DNA from: Serratia proteamaculans
GTDB lineage: Bacteria > Pseudomonadota > Gammaproteobacteria > Enterobacterales > Enterobacteriaceae
Direction of reading: 5' to 3'
Assembly: GCF_008830365.1 (NCBI RefSeq)
Contig: NZ_WBKI01000003.1
Coordinates: 372,001 to 436,000, forward strand
DNA: 64,000 bases
Part shown: positions 8,453-17,884 of the stretch, piece by piece
How the letters are laid out: the number at the start of each line of letters is the position of its first letter
Numbering within the stretch: the stretch's first letter is position 1
Notes under the pieces: model-generated
Databases searched by the model: none
What the model was told of the DNA's origin: nothing
The model's input: the letters and a program-made list of their open reading frames with translations, nothing else
Translations under genes and position numbers: made by a program

Positions 8453-9574
8453 CTACTCTTTGAAGAACCAGTAGCCCTGATTTATCAGCTCTGTCAGCTC
8501 AGCCACAAACGCCGGGTTTTGCAACGCATCGCCCAGTTCTGGCTGACCCAGCTCGGTATAACGACACAGCGCATCGGCCGCCCGTGCATCCACGGTGTCC
8601 AGAGGTTCGCTGTTGACGAAGAAGCTGTCACCGATGTGCAGCACACGCAAACCACTCAAACGGGTCAGCGTTTCACCGTCCATCAGTGCATTCAGTACCT
8701 CGTGCGCTTTATACGGCGGCTCCGCCATAGCGATATCCAGCTCATGACGCGGCGTGGTGGCAAAGCGGCCAAACCACTGCTTAAAGTCCTCCGGCTGGCT
8801 GATCGTTTCGACCATCATTGAGCGCAGGCGCTCAAGTTCGTGTTCTTCTACCCGGCCCGGATGCTCACGCAGGGTTAAATCAGGATCGCTGTAGTGCGCG
8901 CCCCCCAGATCGTTTTCCAGTGCGTAGTCAGCAAAGCTGCTGATCAGGTCGCGGCCGTTTGGCCCACGGAAACCCACTGAATAGTTAAACGCGGTTTCAT
9001 GGGTGAAGCCGTCATGGGGGAAGCCTGGCGGGATGTAAAGGATGTCGCCCGGCTCCAAATCTTCATCAATGATCGGTTCGAACGGATCAACATGCAGCAG
9101 CGCCGGATGTGGGCAGAACTGACGCATCGGCAAGGCATCGCCAACGCGCCAGCGACGACGACCCATTCCCTGAATGATGAACACATCGTAGTTATCGATG
9201 TGCGGCCCCACGCCGCCGCCCGGCACCGAGAAGGAGATCATCAGGTCATCCAGACGCCAGTCCGGCAAAACGCGAAACGGGCGCACCAGTTCGGCTGAGG
9301 GTGCATGCCAGTGGTTCACGGCCTGCGCCAGCAAGGACCAGCCTGTTTCGCCCAGGCCATCGAAATGTTCAAACGGACCGTTGCTGGCCTGCCATTCGCC
9401 ATTGATCTGGCTGACCAGACGGCTGTCCACTTCCGACTCCATCGCCAATCCCGCCAGTTCATCTGGCGTGATTGGATCGACAAAGTTCGGGAAGGCATTT
9501 TTCAAAACAACAGGTTTTTTTTGCCAGTATTTCTCTAAAAATTCGGGCCAGTTCAGGTTCAGTTGGTAAGCCAT
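8453..9574 (-). CDS. roxA: 50S ribosomal protein L16 arginine hydroxylase RoxA (YcfD)
   Basis: A 373-residue JmjC-type Fe(II)/2-oxoglutarate oxygenase. The iron ligands H125, D127 and H187 are at the same positions as in E. coli YcfD (GPHIDNYDVF; GFPHDGF). The enzyme hydroxylates an arginine of ribosomal protein L16 and needs O2. A cupin-like core is followed by a winged-helix C-terminal domain ending GYWFFKE. The ATG at 9574 gives MAYQLNLNWPEF as in E. coli; the 25-residue upstream extension is not supported. In E. coli roxA is located elsewhere (next to phoPQ). Confidence 0.95.
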   Translation of the reverse strand: MAYQLNLNWPEFLEKYWQKKPVVLKNAFPNFVDPITPDELAGLAMESEVDSRLVSQINGEWQASNGPFEHFDGLGETGWSLLAQAVNHWHAPSAELVRPFRVLPDWRLDDLMISFSVPGGGVGPHIDNYDVFIIQGMGRRRWRVGDALPMRQFCPHPALLHVDPFEPIIDEDLEPGDILYIPPGFPHDGFTHETAFNYSVGFRGPNGRDLISSFADYALENDLGGAHYSDPDLTLREHPGRVEEHELERLRSMMVETISQPEDFKQWFGRFATTPRHELDIAMAEPPYKAHEVLNALMDGETLTRLSGLRVLHIGDSFFVNSEPLDTVDARAADALCRYTELGQPELGDALQNPAFVAELTELINQGYWFFKE

Positions 9575-9662
9575 ATAATCACACCAGTAAGAGGATCCAC
9601 GGGCGTGATTATGCGAGAGCCTGCGCCGGTCCACCTTGTTAAGGGTCAAGGAAAGGTTGGCT

Positions 9663-10802
9663 TCAGGATTGCCGTCTGCGGAGCAGGCTACGCAGCGCTA
9701 CGCTATTGTGCACAAAACCCACGCCGACACCCAGCAGGGTGTAAATAATCCCCAGCACCAGCAACATCATCACATCGCCCCAGACCTCGTTCAGCGACAG
9801 TCCCATCTGGTTTACCCCAGCAACCGCCTTGGTGGCCCAGGTCGAGGGAATACAATAGGAAATCGCCCGCACCCAGCCCGGCATTGCCTGTAGCGGCCAA
9901 ATGGTACCAGAGAGGTAGAATATCGGCGTGGTGATAAATGCCAGCGTCAGGTAGATCATTTCAACGCTGCGCAGGCACTCGGTCACCAGCTTACCCAGCC
10001 CCAGTACCGCCAACAGGAACGGGAAGGTCAGCAGCAAAATTTCTGGAATGCCTGCGGTCTGACGGTAACCCAGCACCCACGGCCACAGGACGAACAGCAC
10101 GATCGACAGGAATAACCAGATCGGCAACAGTGCCGTCAACCCGCCCAAATGGGCCGCCAGCGGTGGCTTGCCACCGGGCATACTCTTCATGGCAATACTG
10201 ACACGTACGCAGGCAATCAATAACGAGTGCTGCAACAGCATCACCAGCAAGCCGGGGAAGATAATCGCCGCAAAGCTGATACCGGGGTTGAACACATCCA
10301 GCGTCTGTCCCTGTATGGGCGTCAGGATCACCTGCGCCTGGCGTTCGCTGAAACCACTGCGCAGCAATAAGCCATTGTTGTACTGGGAAAGGAGCTGTTG
10401 ATAGGCTGCCACCACGTCTTGCTGGATCTGGCCATTGGCCAGCCGGTTGGTGGCATCGCCGTAAACCGGCACCACGATATTTTGGCCGCTCAGGATCTTT
10501 TTCTCCAGATCCACCGGCATGATGATCACCGCGAACAGCTTACGCCAGCCGAGGTCACTTTTTGCCTGCTCGAGGCTGTCGTAAGTCACTATGGCAATCT
10601 TCGAGGTGGCATCCAGTTGGCGGATCAATTCACGGCTGGCCGTGCTGTGGTCCTGATCGATAACGCCGACCGGCAGATCCCACACCGTTCGGTTGGCATA
10701 GACCATGCTCATGACGCACAGCGACAGAATTAGCATCAGCCACATCGGCCGCTCCAGCATGCCCAACAGCACCCGGACGAAGGTTTGCCAGTAGATTTTC
10801 AT
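9663..10802 (-). CDS. ABC-2 type transporter permease (second of a pair)
   Basis: A 379-residue ABC-2 permease of the YhhJ/YbhR type. One N-terminal membrane helix (about 15-37) is followed by a periplasmic domain with the IDQDHSTASRELIRQLDA motif, then five or six helices in the C-terminal half (about 170-375). It starts inside the stop codon of the preceding permease gene (ATGA overlap at 10799-10802). The operon has an HlyD-type protein and two permeases but no ATP-binding protein. Export of a drug, lipid or other small molecule is likely; the substrate cannot be read from sequence. Confidence 0.85.
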   Translation of the reverse strand: MKIYWQTFVRVLLGMLERPMWLMLILSLCVMSMVYANRTVWDLPVGVIDQDHSTASRELIRQLDATSKIAIVTYDSLEQAKSDLGWRKLFAVIIMPVDLEKKILSGQNIVVPVYGDATNRLANGQIQQDVVAAYQQLLSQYNNGLLLRSGFSERQAQVILTPIQGQTLDVFNPGISFAAIIFPGLLVMLLQHSLLIACVRVSIAMKSMPGGKPPLAAHLGGLTALLPIWLFLSIVLFVLWPWVLGYRQTAGIPEILLLTFPFLLAVLGLGKLVTECLRSVEMIYLTLAFITTPIFYLSGTIWPLQAMPGWVRAISYCIPSTWATKAVAGVNQMGLSLNEVWGDVMMLLVLGIIYTLLGVGVGFVHNSVALRSLLRRRQS

Positions 10803-11953
10803 CCTGCGTTCCCTTCCTTCAGCAACCGCGGCAGCAGCCGGTTACGCACCAGCAGCGCGGCCACCAACGGATAGACAAACAACAACGCGCAAACGCTGAA
10901 GATGGCACTGGCCGGTACCTGCCGCAGGAACACGTCAAACATCGCATACAGCGCATGGGTCAAGGGCTCAATATTGGAGATGATGCGTGCCGGTAACGGC
11001 ATCGACAGCTCCGGTACCGCCATCCCCGAGAAGGTCAGCGCAATACTCACCAGGATGGCGATTAGGCTGTAGGCGGTGATGGTGGTGCTGGTAAAGGTAT
11101 ACAACAGCAGACCAATGCTCTGCGCCGCCATCACGTAGAAGAAAGCTATCATCAGCATGAACAGCGGATTACCGCTGACGCGGGCATCAAAAATGCCCAC
11201 CAGCGCGGCAATCTCAACCATCAACAGACTGGTGAAACACAGGGTGTAGGGTGCCAGTTTACCCAGCAGCGCCAGGCTGAACGGCCGGGCCGTCAGTAGC
11301 GATTTACTGCGTGCCAGCACGTAGATCATGCAGGTCACCACAAACAGCTGTAACAGGTGAATAGTGGCGGCAAACTGCTGGTAATAGATGTAGCTGCCGC
11401 TGGCATTGAATAAACTGCCGTACGACAGCGTCACGTCCGCCAACGGCGGCAAGGTTTTCCCCATCTCGGCGGCGATAATGCTGCGGTAGTTGGCGTTAAT
11501 CTCGGTCATCAGACCGCTGAAATCCTGGGTGGAATACAACCCGGCCCCATAGAACAACGCGTTGTAGTACATCACCACGCTCGGCTGTTTGCCCGCCAGC
11601 GCATTGGCTTCGAAATCCGGCGGCACATACAGCAGCGCGTAATCCTGTGCACTACGCAGACGGTGCAGCGACTCGGCCAACCCGCCGTCATAGAGTTCGA
11701 CATGGGCATGAGAGCCGGCATCCAGTCTGCGGGTCAGCGACTTGGACAGCGAACTGTGATCGTTATCCACCACCGACACCGGCAGATCGAGCAAGGTGCC
11801 TTCGGAAAAGTTGCTGCTGATCAGGCCAAACAGGATCAGCGGAAAAATCCAGCTCAGCCAGTGCACGACCGGGCTGCGGAAAGCAACGCGGCACTCGTTG
11901 TCAAACGCGTGGCTGAAGCAGCGCCAACCGGCCCTTACTCTTTCCATAGCCAT
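10799..11953 (-). CDS. ABC-2 type transporter permease (first of a pair)
   Basis: A 384-residue ABC-2 permease paralogous to its downstream neighbour. It has one N-terminal helix near residues 30-48, a periplasmic part with VVDNDHSSLSKSLTRRLDAG (the same D-x-D-H-S signature), then a C-terminal membrane domain. It overlaps the end of the HlyD-type gene by about 19 bases, so the three genes should be translationally coupled. An alternative ATG lies at 11947. The pair probably forms a heterodimeric channel. Confidence 0.85.
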   Translation of the reverse strand: MAMERVRAGWRCFSHAFDNECRVAFRSPVVHWLSWIFPLILFGLISSNFSEGTLLDLPVSVVDNDHSSLSKSLTRRLDAGSHAHVELYDGGLAESLHRLRSAQDYALLYVPPDFEANALAGKQPSVVMYYNALFYGAGLYSTQDFSGLMTEINANYRSIIAAEMGKTLPPLADVTLSYGSLFNASGSYIYYQQFAATIHLLQLFVVTCMIYVLARSKSLLTARPFSLALLGKLAPYTLCFTSLLMVEIAALVGIFDARVSGNPLFMLMIAFFYVMAAQSIGLLLYTFTSTTITAYSLIAILVSIALTFSGMAVPELSMPLPARIISNIEPLTHALYAMFDVFLRQVPASAIFSVCALLFVYPLVAALLVRNRLLPRLLKEGNAG

Positions 11954-12906
11954 AAGCTGCTCATCCCTGGACGCAGGCCGTCAACCGGCTGTGACGGATA
12001 TAGGCGCACTTCAAAGGTTTTCAGGTCGAAGTCACCGGTGGCGCGGGTGGCGCGTTTAGTGGCGTAGTCACCCAGCGGCGCAATGTAACGTACCTCTGCT
12101 TCGATCATTTTGTTCTTCAGCGCCGGTACACGCATCTGGATCTTATCGCCCTTGCGCACATGAGCCAAAATGTCTTCACGCAGGTTAAACACGAAGTAGG
12201 CATCCGGAACGCGGATCAGCGTCAGCAACGGGCTGCCGGCATTCAGCAGTTCTCCCACCTCCGCCGGGATCGGCCCCACTTCACCGGCCACCGGGGCTAC
12301 AACCCGCAGATCGTCCGTCTGGGCTTTCACTTGCAGCAGGTTTTCTTCCGCCGCCCGCAGCGCTGCAGCATATTGCTGGCGCAGTTCGACACGGTCGCCG
12401 TTAGTGCCTTCGTCCAGATTGGCCTTGGCCGCCTGCACCTGTTGGAATGCAGTGTCACGTGCACGGCGCGAGCTGTCCAACTCGGACTTCGAAATATAGC
12501 CTTTGCCGGATACGCTCAGGTTACGGTTGTAGTCATTCTGCGCATTACGGTATTGCGCCTCGGCCTGCGCCAGGTTTGCACGCAGATTACGGATGCTTTC
12601 TTCACGCGTGCCGTGCAGAGATTGGTCGAGCTGCGCCTTGGCTTCATCGCGTGATGCCTGTGCAGAACGCAGTTGCGCCATCAACTCCGGACTATCAAGC
12701 TGGATCATGACCTGTGCGGCTTTCACGTCGTCACCCCGCTCCACCAGCCGTTCAATCACTCGCCCCTTGGCTTTGGAGGCCACGATCACCTCCGGCGCGT
12801 CCACTTCCCCTTGCAATAACAAATCCTGATTATGCGCGCGGAACAAAATCGCCATGGCGACCGCCACCACCATCAACAGTAAGGTAAACAACGTCTTTTT
12901 TTTCAT
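11935..12906 (-). CDS. HlyD/EmrA-type periplasmic adaptor (membrane fusion protein)
   Basis: A 323-residue membrane fusion protein. The N-terminal anchor helix is at about 5-23. Next come a lipoyl half-domain (VDAPEVIVASKAKGRVIERLV), a coiled-coil hairpin at about 75-190 rich in A/Q/R/E, the second lipoyl half (DLRVVAPVAGEVG), and a beta-barrel domain. It resembles E. coli YhiI. As first gene of the three-gene operon it should connect the two ABC-2 permeases to an outer-membrane channel (TolC type) encoded elsewhere. A 225-base gap separates it from divergent yhbW. Confidence 0.88.
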   Translation of the reverse strand: MKKKTLFTLLLMVVAVAMAILFRAHNQDLLLQGEVDAPEVIVASKAKGRVIERLVERGDDVKAAQVMIQLDSPELMAQLRSAQASRDEAKAQLDQSLHGTREESIRNLRANLAQAEAQYRNAQNDYNRNLSVSGKGYISKSELDSSRRARDTAFQQVQAAKANLDEGTNGDRVELRQQYAAALRAAEENLLQVKAQTDDLRVVAPVAGEVGPIPAEVGELLNAGSPLLTLIRVPDAYFVFNLREDILAHVRKGDKIQMRVPALKNKMIEAEVRYIAPLGDYATKRATRATGDFDLKTFEVRLYPSQPVDGLRPGMSSLWLWKE

Positions 12907-13131
12907 TCTCTCAGCTCCCTGAGCGATAAGCGGCGGGTGGAATCATCACGTCCATATTTCAATCGGCTCCCAAAAAAACCATTTTACTCATAAGGATATC
13001 ACAAGCACATATATCCTCTTTTATAACCATAAATTGGATTATGCTTTTAACACTAAAAGCACATTTGGCTTTGTAGTTTGCAGACTTCTGCAATCGCCCT
13101 TTAAGCGATCAACTCTTTGATGGACGATGTC

Positions 13132-14145
13132 ATGACTGAAAAAACGGCGGTACCTGTCTCAGTATTGGATTTATCCCCTATTCCGCAAGGGGCCAAACCG
13201 CGCGATGCATTTCACGCCTCTTTAGATCTAGCACAACATGCCGAAAAATGGGGCTTCCAGCGCTATTGGCTGGCAGAACACCACAATATGACCGGCATCG
13301 GCAGCGCAGCCACCTCGGTGCTGCTGGGCTATCTTGCCGCCGGTACCCAGAGCATCCGCCTCGGGTCCGGTGGCGTGATGCTGCCCAACCATGCACCGTT
13401 GGTGATCGCCGAGCAGTTCGGCACGCTGGAATCGCTTTATCCCGGGCGTATCGATCTGGGTCTGGGGCGCGCTCCCGGAACCGACCAACGCACCATGATG
13501 GCGCTGCGTCGTCATCTGTCCGGTGAAGTGGACAATTTCCCACGCGACGTGCAGGAACTGCAGCATTACTTCTGTGATGTCCAACCGGGCCAGCCGGTGC
13601 AGGCGGTGCCCGGCCAGGGGCTGCATGTGCCGATCTGGCTGTTGGGCTCCAGCCTGTACAGCGCACAGCTGGCGGCACAGCTCGGCCTGCCGTTCGCCTT
13701 CGCTTCCCATTTTGCGCCAGAGATGCTGTTCCAGGCATTTAATCTGTATCGCGATAACTTCAAGCCTTCCGAGCAGTGTCAGCAACCGCACGCCATGGTA
13801 TGTGTCAACGTGGTGGCCGCCGACAGTGACGCTGAAGCTCGCTTCCTGTTTACCTCGATGCAGCAGCAGTTTATCAATCTGCGCCGCGGCTCGCCGGGCC
13901 CCTTGCCGGCGCCAGTCGACAATATCCACGCCTTGTGGACCGCCGGGGAACAATACGGGGTCGATCAGGCACTGCGCATGTCGGTTATCGGCAATGAAGC
14001 GACCGTACGCAGCGGGTTACAGACACTACTGAACGAAACCGGGGCGGATGAAATCATGGTCAACGGCCAGATCTTTGACCATCAGGCCCGGCTGCATTCG
14101 TTTGAGATTGTCGCCGCCGTGAAGGGCGATTTGGTGAAAGCCTAA
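13132..14145 (+). CDS. yhbW: Luciferase-like flavin monooxygenase YhbW
   Basis: A 337-residue LLM-class flavin-dependent oxidoreductase (bacterial luciferase fold). The signature [20 protein letters not shown] and the [20 protein letters not shown] stretch match E. coli YhbW. The electron acceptor is probably FMN supplied by a separate reductase; the substrate is unknown. The ATG at 13132 ([18 protein letters not shown]), with GGA 7 bases upstream, fits the family better than the in-frame TTG/ATG at 13117/13120. A good terminator follows the stop. Confidence 0.92.
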   Translation: MTEKTAVPVSVLDLSPIPQGAKPRDAFHASLDLAQHAEKWGFQRYWLAEHHNMTGIGSAATSVLLGYLAAGTQSIRLGSGGVMLPNHAPLVIAEQFGTLESLYPGRIDLGLGRAPGTDQRTMMALRRHLSGEVDNFPRDVQELQHYFCDVQPGQPVQAVPGQGLHVPIWLLGSSLYSAQLAAQLGLPFAFASHFAPEMLFQAFNLYRDNFKPSEQCQQPHAMVCVNVVAADSDAEARFLFTSMQQQFINLRRGSPGPLPAPVDNIHALWTAGEQYGVDQALRMSVIGNEATVRSGLQTLLNETGADEIMVNGQIFDHQARLHSFEIVAAVKGDLVKA

Positions 14146-14150
14146 GTGAG

Positions 14151-14180
14151 AACTGGGGGAGATGATCCCCCAGTTTATTA
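14151..14180. terminator. Terminator hairpin after yhbW
   Basis: A perfect 10-bp stem (AACTGGGGGA / TCCCCCAGTT) with loop GATGA, followed by TTATT. It lies 5 bases after the yhbW stop and 34 bases before the end of convergent yedF, so it may serve both. Confidence 0.8.
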
Positions 14181-14213
14181 CCTCCCTGTTTTTCCTTTTC
14201 CCCTGACTGCTGA

Positions 14214-14453
14214 CTAGCGTTGGATCAGGTAACGGATGGTCGGCCCGTCCTGCTGGATATCCAGCACCTTATAGCCGTGGTTGCGTGCATCAAGGGGAAT
14301 GTTGTTGATCGACTGCGGGCAGTCGCTGATCACCTCGAGGATTTCCCCGGGCTTCAACTGCGGCATCGCCTCCAGCGTCGCCACCGCCGGATAAGGGCAA
14401 GGCTCACCCAGCATATCCAACCGGTAATCCGGCACTATCGCCGCTTGTTTCAT
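14214..14453 (-). CDS. yedF: TusA-family sulfur-carrier-like protein YedF
   Basis: A 79-residue SirA/TusA-fold protein. The motif LGEPCPYPAVATLEAMPQLKPGE contains the conserved cysteine of the CPxP signature (residue 19). The C-terminal QSINNIPLDARNHGY segment is as in E. coli YedF. It is predicted to carry sulfur or selenium together with the membrane protein YedE, whose stop overlaps its start by 4 bases (14450-14453). The physiological partner is not established. Confidence 0.93.
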   Translation of the reverse strand: MKQAAIVPDYRLDMLGEPCPYPAVATLEAMPQLKPGEILEVISDCPQSINNIPLDARNHGYKVLDIQQDGPTIRYLIQR

Positions 14454-15664
14454 GACACACTCCTTAAATTAACCACCTGCGCATCGGGTTTGGCGCGGAA
14501 AAAGCGTTTCTCCCACCACAGCATGGCGCCAAACGCCACTGCCAGCAGCAGATAGGTCACCAACAGGCCGCCAATTGGGCCGAAGGTCTCCAGCAGGTTG
14601 ACCTTATCGTAGTCGGTGGCCAGCGTTGGGGCCAAATCATCCCAGTAATAGGCCAACAGCGTAGCACCAATGATATTCCCCAACCCTACCCACCAGTAAT
14701 GCACCTGACCTTCTACCGCGCGGTACATCCAGCCAGTTTCGCAGCCGCCCGCGAGGACGATGCCGAAACCAAACAACAATCCGCCCAGTACCGCATTGGG
14801 GCCAGCCCACATGATTTTTGGTGCCACACCCAGTTGCACGTAGCTGAAAATACCAATGGCACTGGCAGCCATACCGAGAATGATCGCTTTCGCCATGTGA
14901 GTACGGCCGCTGATCCACAGATCGCGGAACGCCGAGGTGAAGCAAATTTGCGCCCGTTCAATCAGCAGGCCAAAACCAATACCAAACAACATGGCAATCC
15001 CCAACTTAGGGGCATCAAACAACGTCCACAGCGACCAGGCGATCGCCAGACAGAAAACCACCATGCCCAGACGGAAGCGGCGGCGCGCCTGTTCCGGCTT
15101 TTGGGTCAGCGGCGCGGCGGCCTTCACTTTCTGCAATTTGATCGGAATTCGGAACATCGGCAGCAGGGTAAATTTTGCACCAAAGTAAGAACCGGCGGCG
15201 GTCGCCAGCGCAAAGAACCAGGCGTGCAGCGAGAACTGCGGAATGCCGGTAAAGAAGGCAGCCAGGTTGCAGCCCATCGCCAGGCGCGCCCCAAAACCGG
15301 CGATAATCCCCCCCAGCAGCGCCTGCACAATGCGGATGCGGTTCTGCGGCTGGCGCAGCTTGATGTTGTTGGCCCATAGCGCAGCGGCGATACAGCCGGC
15401 GAACATGCCGATGATCATTCTGCCGTCGATGCGCTGTAGCGGCGTCCCTTCAAGGCCGATGACCTTGAAGTAACCCCATTGCTCGGGGTGCAGACCGAAC
15501 CACTGCAAAACGTGGCCGCCCCAGCGGGTAAACTCGCCGGTCACCGCCCAGAAGGCCCCGGTCAAACCGAAGTAGTAGGTAGAAAGGATCCCGGCGGCAA
15601 TCACCGCAGGTAAAGGTGCCCAAAAGCGCACCAGGTATTGAGACTTAAACTGCTGCCAACTCAT
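14450..15664 (-). CDS. yedE: YeeE/YedE family thiosulfate/selenium-type transporter
   Basis: A 404-residue inner-membrane protein with about 11 helices, highly similar to E. coli YedE. The two conserved cysteine motifs of the YeeE/YedE family are visible: RLAMGCNLAAFFTGIPQFSLH and LAGGCETGWMYRAVEGQ. Related YeeE takes up thiosulfate by passing it between such cysteines; YedE has been linked to selenium metabolism. It heads the yedE-yedF operon. The substrate of this copy is inferred only from the family. Confidence 0.93.
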   Translation of the reverse strand: MSWQQFKSQYLVRFWAPLPAVIAAGILSTYYFGLTGAFWAVTGEFTRWGGHVLQWFGLHPEQWGYFKVIGLEGTPLQRIDGRMIIGMFAGCIAAALWANNIKLRQPQNRIRIVQALLGGIIAGFGARLAMGCNLAAFFTGIPQFSLHAWFFALATAAGSYFGAKFTLLPMFRIPIKLQKVKAAAPLTQKPEQARRRFRLGMVVFCLAIAWSLWTLFDAPKLGIAMLFGIGFGLLIERAQICFTSAFRDLWISGRTHMAKAIILGMAASAIGIFSYVQLGVAPKIMWAGPNAVLGGLLFGFGIVLAGGCETGWMYRAVEGQVHYWWVGLGNIIGATLLAYYWDDLAPTLATDYDKVNLLETFGPIGGLLVTYLLLAVAFGAMLWWEKRFFRAKPDAQVVNLRSVS

Positions 15665-15748
15665 GGCATCTCCCGTGCGTAGTATTCATAAGAAAAAACC
15701 TTATAAATGATACGCCATTTTCTGCCCATTAACGGCGAATTTCAGGCA

Positions 15749-15777
15749 TAAAAAAACCAGCCCGAAGGCTGGTTTTT
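15749..15777 (-). terminator. Intrinsic terminator of deaD
   Basis: On the minus strand a CCAGCC stem with a TTCG tetraloop and GGCTGG is followed by seven T. It lies 33 bases beyond the deaD stop. The reverse orientation also has TTTTT and might limit antisense read-through. Confidence 0.88.
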
Positions 15778-15810
15778 AGTCCGATTAACCGTGAACAGCT
15801 AAATCAGGCG

Positions 15811-17772
15811 TTATGCATCACCGAAGCGACGACGTGGTGCAGCCGGAGCGGCGTCATCACGACGTGGTGCGCGTTGACCGTCACGGTTGAAGTTACCGCC
15901 ACGACGCTCGCCACCGTTACCGGCAGGTGCAGCAGCACCGCCTTCACGACGATCACCGAAAGAACGACGGCCTGGGTTTGCCCCTTCACGACGTTCGCCG
16001 TTGAATGGACGAGCCCCGCCACGACGCTCACCGTTACCGGCAGGTGCAGGACGCTCACGACGTTCATGCGGCTGTGCATCGCCCAGCAGTTGCATGTTCA
16101 TCGGCTTGTTCAGGATACGGGTACGGGTGAAATGAGACAGGATCTCGCCCGGCATACCTTTTGGCAGCTCGATAGTGGAGTGGCCGGCAAACAGCTTGAT
16201 GTTACCAATGTAACGGCTGCTGATGTCGCCTTCGTTAGCGATCGCACCAACGATATGACGAACTTCAACGCCGTCATCACGGCCCACTTCAATGCGGTAC
16301 AGCTGCATTTCGCCAACGTCACGACGTTCACGACGTGGACGCTCAGCGCCACCGTCACGGCTGTCTGGACGCGCGTCACGACGACGGTCGCTACCGCGAT
16401 CGTCACGGTCGTTGAATTCACGACGCTGACGCGGTTTAAACACAGGATCAGCTGGCAGGATCAGAGGACGTTCGCCCTGTGCCATTTTCAGCAGTGCTGC
16501 GGCCAGAGTTTCCATTTCCAGTTCTTCTTCACCCGGCTGCAGTTTAGCCAACAGGCCGCGGTACATGTCCAGATCGCTGCTTTCCAGCTGTTGCTGTACT
16601 TTAGCGGCAAACTTGGCCAGACGACGCTCACCCAGCAGTTCTACATTCGGCAGTTCAACTTCTGGAATGGTCAGCTTCATGGTGCGTTCGATGTTACGCA
16701 GCAGGCGGCGTTCGCGGTTTTCAACGAACAGCAGCGCACGACCGGCACGACCAGCACGGCCAGTACGGCCGATACGGTGAACGTAAGACTCGGAATCCAT
16801 AGGGATGTCGTAGTTCACAACCAGGCTGATACGTTCAACGTCCAGGCCACGGGCAGCAACGTCGGTCGCGATCAGGATGTCCAGACGACCATCTTTCAGA
16901 CGCTCCAGGGTCTGCTCACGCAGGGCCTGGTTCATGTCACCGTTCAGTGCGGCGCTGCTGTAACCACTGCGCTCCAGCGCTTCGGCCACTTCCAGGGTCG
17001 CGTTTTTGGTACGGACGAAGATAATCGCCGCATCAAAGTCTTCAGCTTCCAGGAAACGTACCAACGCTTCGTTTTTACGCATACCCTGCACAGTCCAGTA
17101 GCTCTGGCTGATGTCCGGACGGGTAGTGACGCTGGATTGAATGCGCACTTCCTGCGGATCTTTCATAAAGCGACGGGTAATGCGACGAATAGCTTCCGGC
17201 ATGGTTGCAGAGAACAGCGCGGTCTGATGTTCAGCCGGGATCTCCGCCATGATGGTTTCAACGTCTTCGATAAAGCCCATGCGCAGCATTTCGTCGGCTT
17301 CATCCAGCACCAGACCGCTCAGGTTAGAGAGGTTCAGAGTGCCACGCTTCAGGTGGTCCAGCAGACGGCCTGGGGTACCAACTACAACTTGCGGGCCCTG
17401 ACGCAGAGCGCGCAGCTGAACGTCATAACGCTGGCCGCCGTACAGGGCCACAACGTTAACGCCATTCATGTGTTTTGCGAAATCGGTCATTGCTTCAGCA
17501 ACCTGAACCGCCAGTTCGCGGGTCGGTGCCAGCACCAGAATCTGAGGTGATTTCAACTCAGCTTTCAGGTTGTGCAACAGTGGCAGCGAGAATGCTGCAG
17601 TTTTACCGCTACCAGTCTGTGCCATGCCCAGCACATCGCGGCCGTTCAACAGGTGAGGAATACACTCAGCCTGGATCGGTGACGGTTTTTCGTAGCCCAG
17701 ATCGGTCAGGGCAGAAATGATCGGAGCAGACAGCCCCAGGTCAGCAAAAGAGGTTTCAAGCTCAGTAGTCAT
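15811..17772 (-). CDS. deaD: Cold-shock DEAD-box RNA helicase DeaD/CsdA
   Basis: A 653-residue ATP-dependent RNA helicase for 50S assembly, mRNA unwinding and cold adaptation; it associates with the degradosome in the cold. Motif Q (SPIQ), Walker A AQTGSGKT (51-58), DEAD (157-160), SAT (188-190) and [11 protein letters not shown] are all present. The RNA-binding (DbpA-like) domain precedes an Arg/Gly-rich tail of about 90 residues containing imperfect repeats of [10 protein letters not shown]. The start at 17772 has GAGG 9 bases upstream and lies inside the end of yrbN, so the two are coupled. Confidence 0.97.
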   Translation of the reverse strand: MTTELETSFADLGLSAPIISALTDLGYEKPSPIQAECIPHLLNGRDVLGMAQTGSGKTAAFSLPLLHNLKAELKSPQILVLAPTRELAVQVAEAMTDFAKHMNGVNVVALYGGQRYDVQLRALRQGPQVVVGTPGRLLDHLKRGTLNLSNLSGLVLDEADEMLRMGFIEDVETIMAEIPAEHQTALFSATMPEAIRRITRRFMKDPQEVRIQSSVTTRPDISQSYWTVQGMRKNEALVRFLEAEDFDAAIIFVRTKNATLEVAEALERSGYSSAALNGDMNQALREQTLERLKDGRLDILIATDVAARGLDVERISLVVNYDIPMDSESYVHRIGRTGRAGRAGRALLFVENRERRLLRNIERTMKLTIPEVELPNVELLGERRLAKFAAKVQQQLESSDLDMYRGLLAKLQPGEEELEMETLAAALLKMAQGERPLILPADPVFKPRQRREFNDRDDRGSDRRRDARPDSRDGGAERPRRERRDVGEMQLYRIEVGRDDGVEVRHIVGAIANEGDISSRYIGNIKLFAGHSTIELPKGMPGEILSHFTRTRILNKPMNMQLLGDAQPHERRERPAPAGNGERRGGARPFNGERREGANPGRRSFGDRREGGAAAPAGNGGERRGGNFNRDGQRAPRRDDAAPAAPRRRFGDA

Positions 17773-17842
17773 GTACACGTGCCTCATTAATAATGGCAGC
17801 CAGTCTACATAACTCGTCGAGAAAATTTTCAGTCATTTTCAT
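17762..17842 (-). CDS. yrbN: Small protein YrbN, overlapping leader ORF of deaD
   Basis: A 26-codon ORF too short for standard gene calling. It begins [17 protein letters not shown] and ends NEARVHDY, essentially the E. coli YrbN sequence. Its stop lies 11 bases inside deaD (17762-17772), and the deaD Shine-Dalgarno (GAGG) is within its last codons, so yrbN translation probably couples to deaD translation. A separate function for the peptide is not known. Confidence 0.92.
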   Translation of the reverse strand: MKMTENFLDELCRLAAIINEARVHDY

Positions 17843-17884
17843 TGAAAAGTGTGAACCGGCTCAAATTAGATTATAAAACGAACA

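Noticed and set aside
15811-16100. A CRISPR-like or tandem repeat array suggested by recurring CACGACG motifs
   Set aside because: The repeats are irregular and coincide with codons for the Arg/Gly-rich DeaD tail; there are no spacers.
15874-17550. A 558-codon open frame on the plus strand opposite deaD
   Set aside because: It is the exact antisense of a well-conserved helicase gene, has no start context, and its composition (very rich in T, H, Q and V) is the shadow of biased deaD codons.
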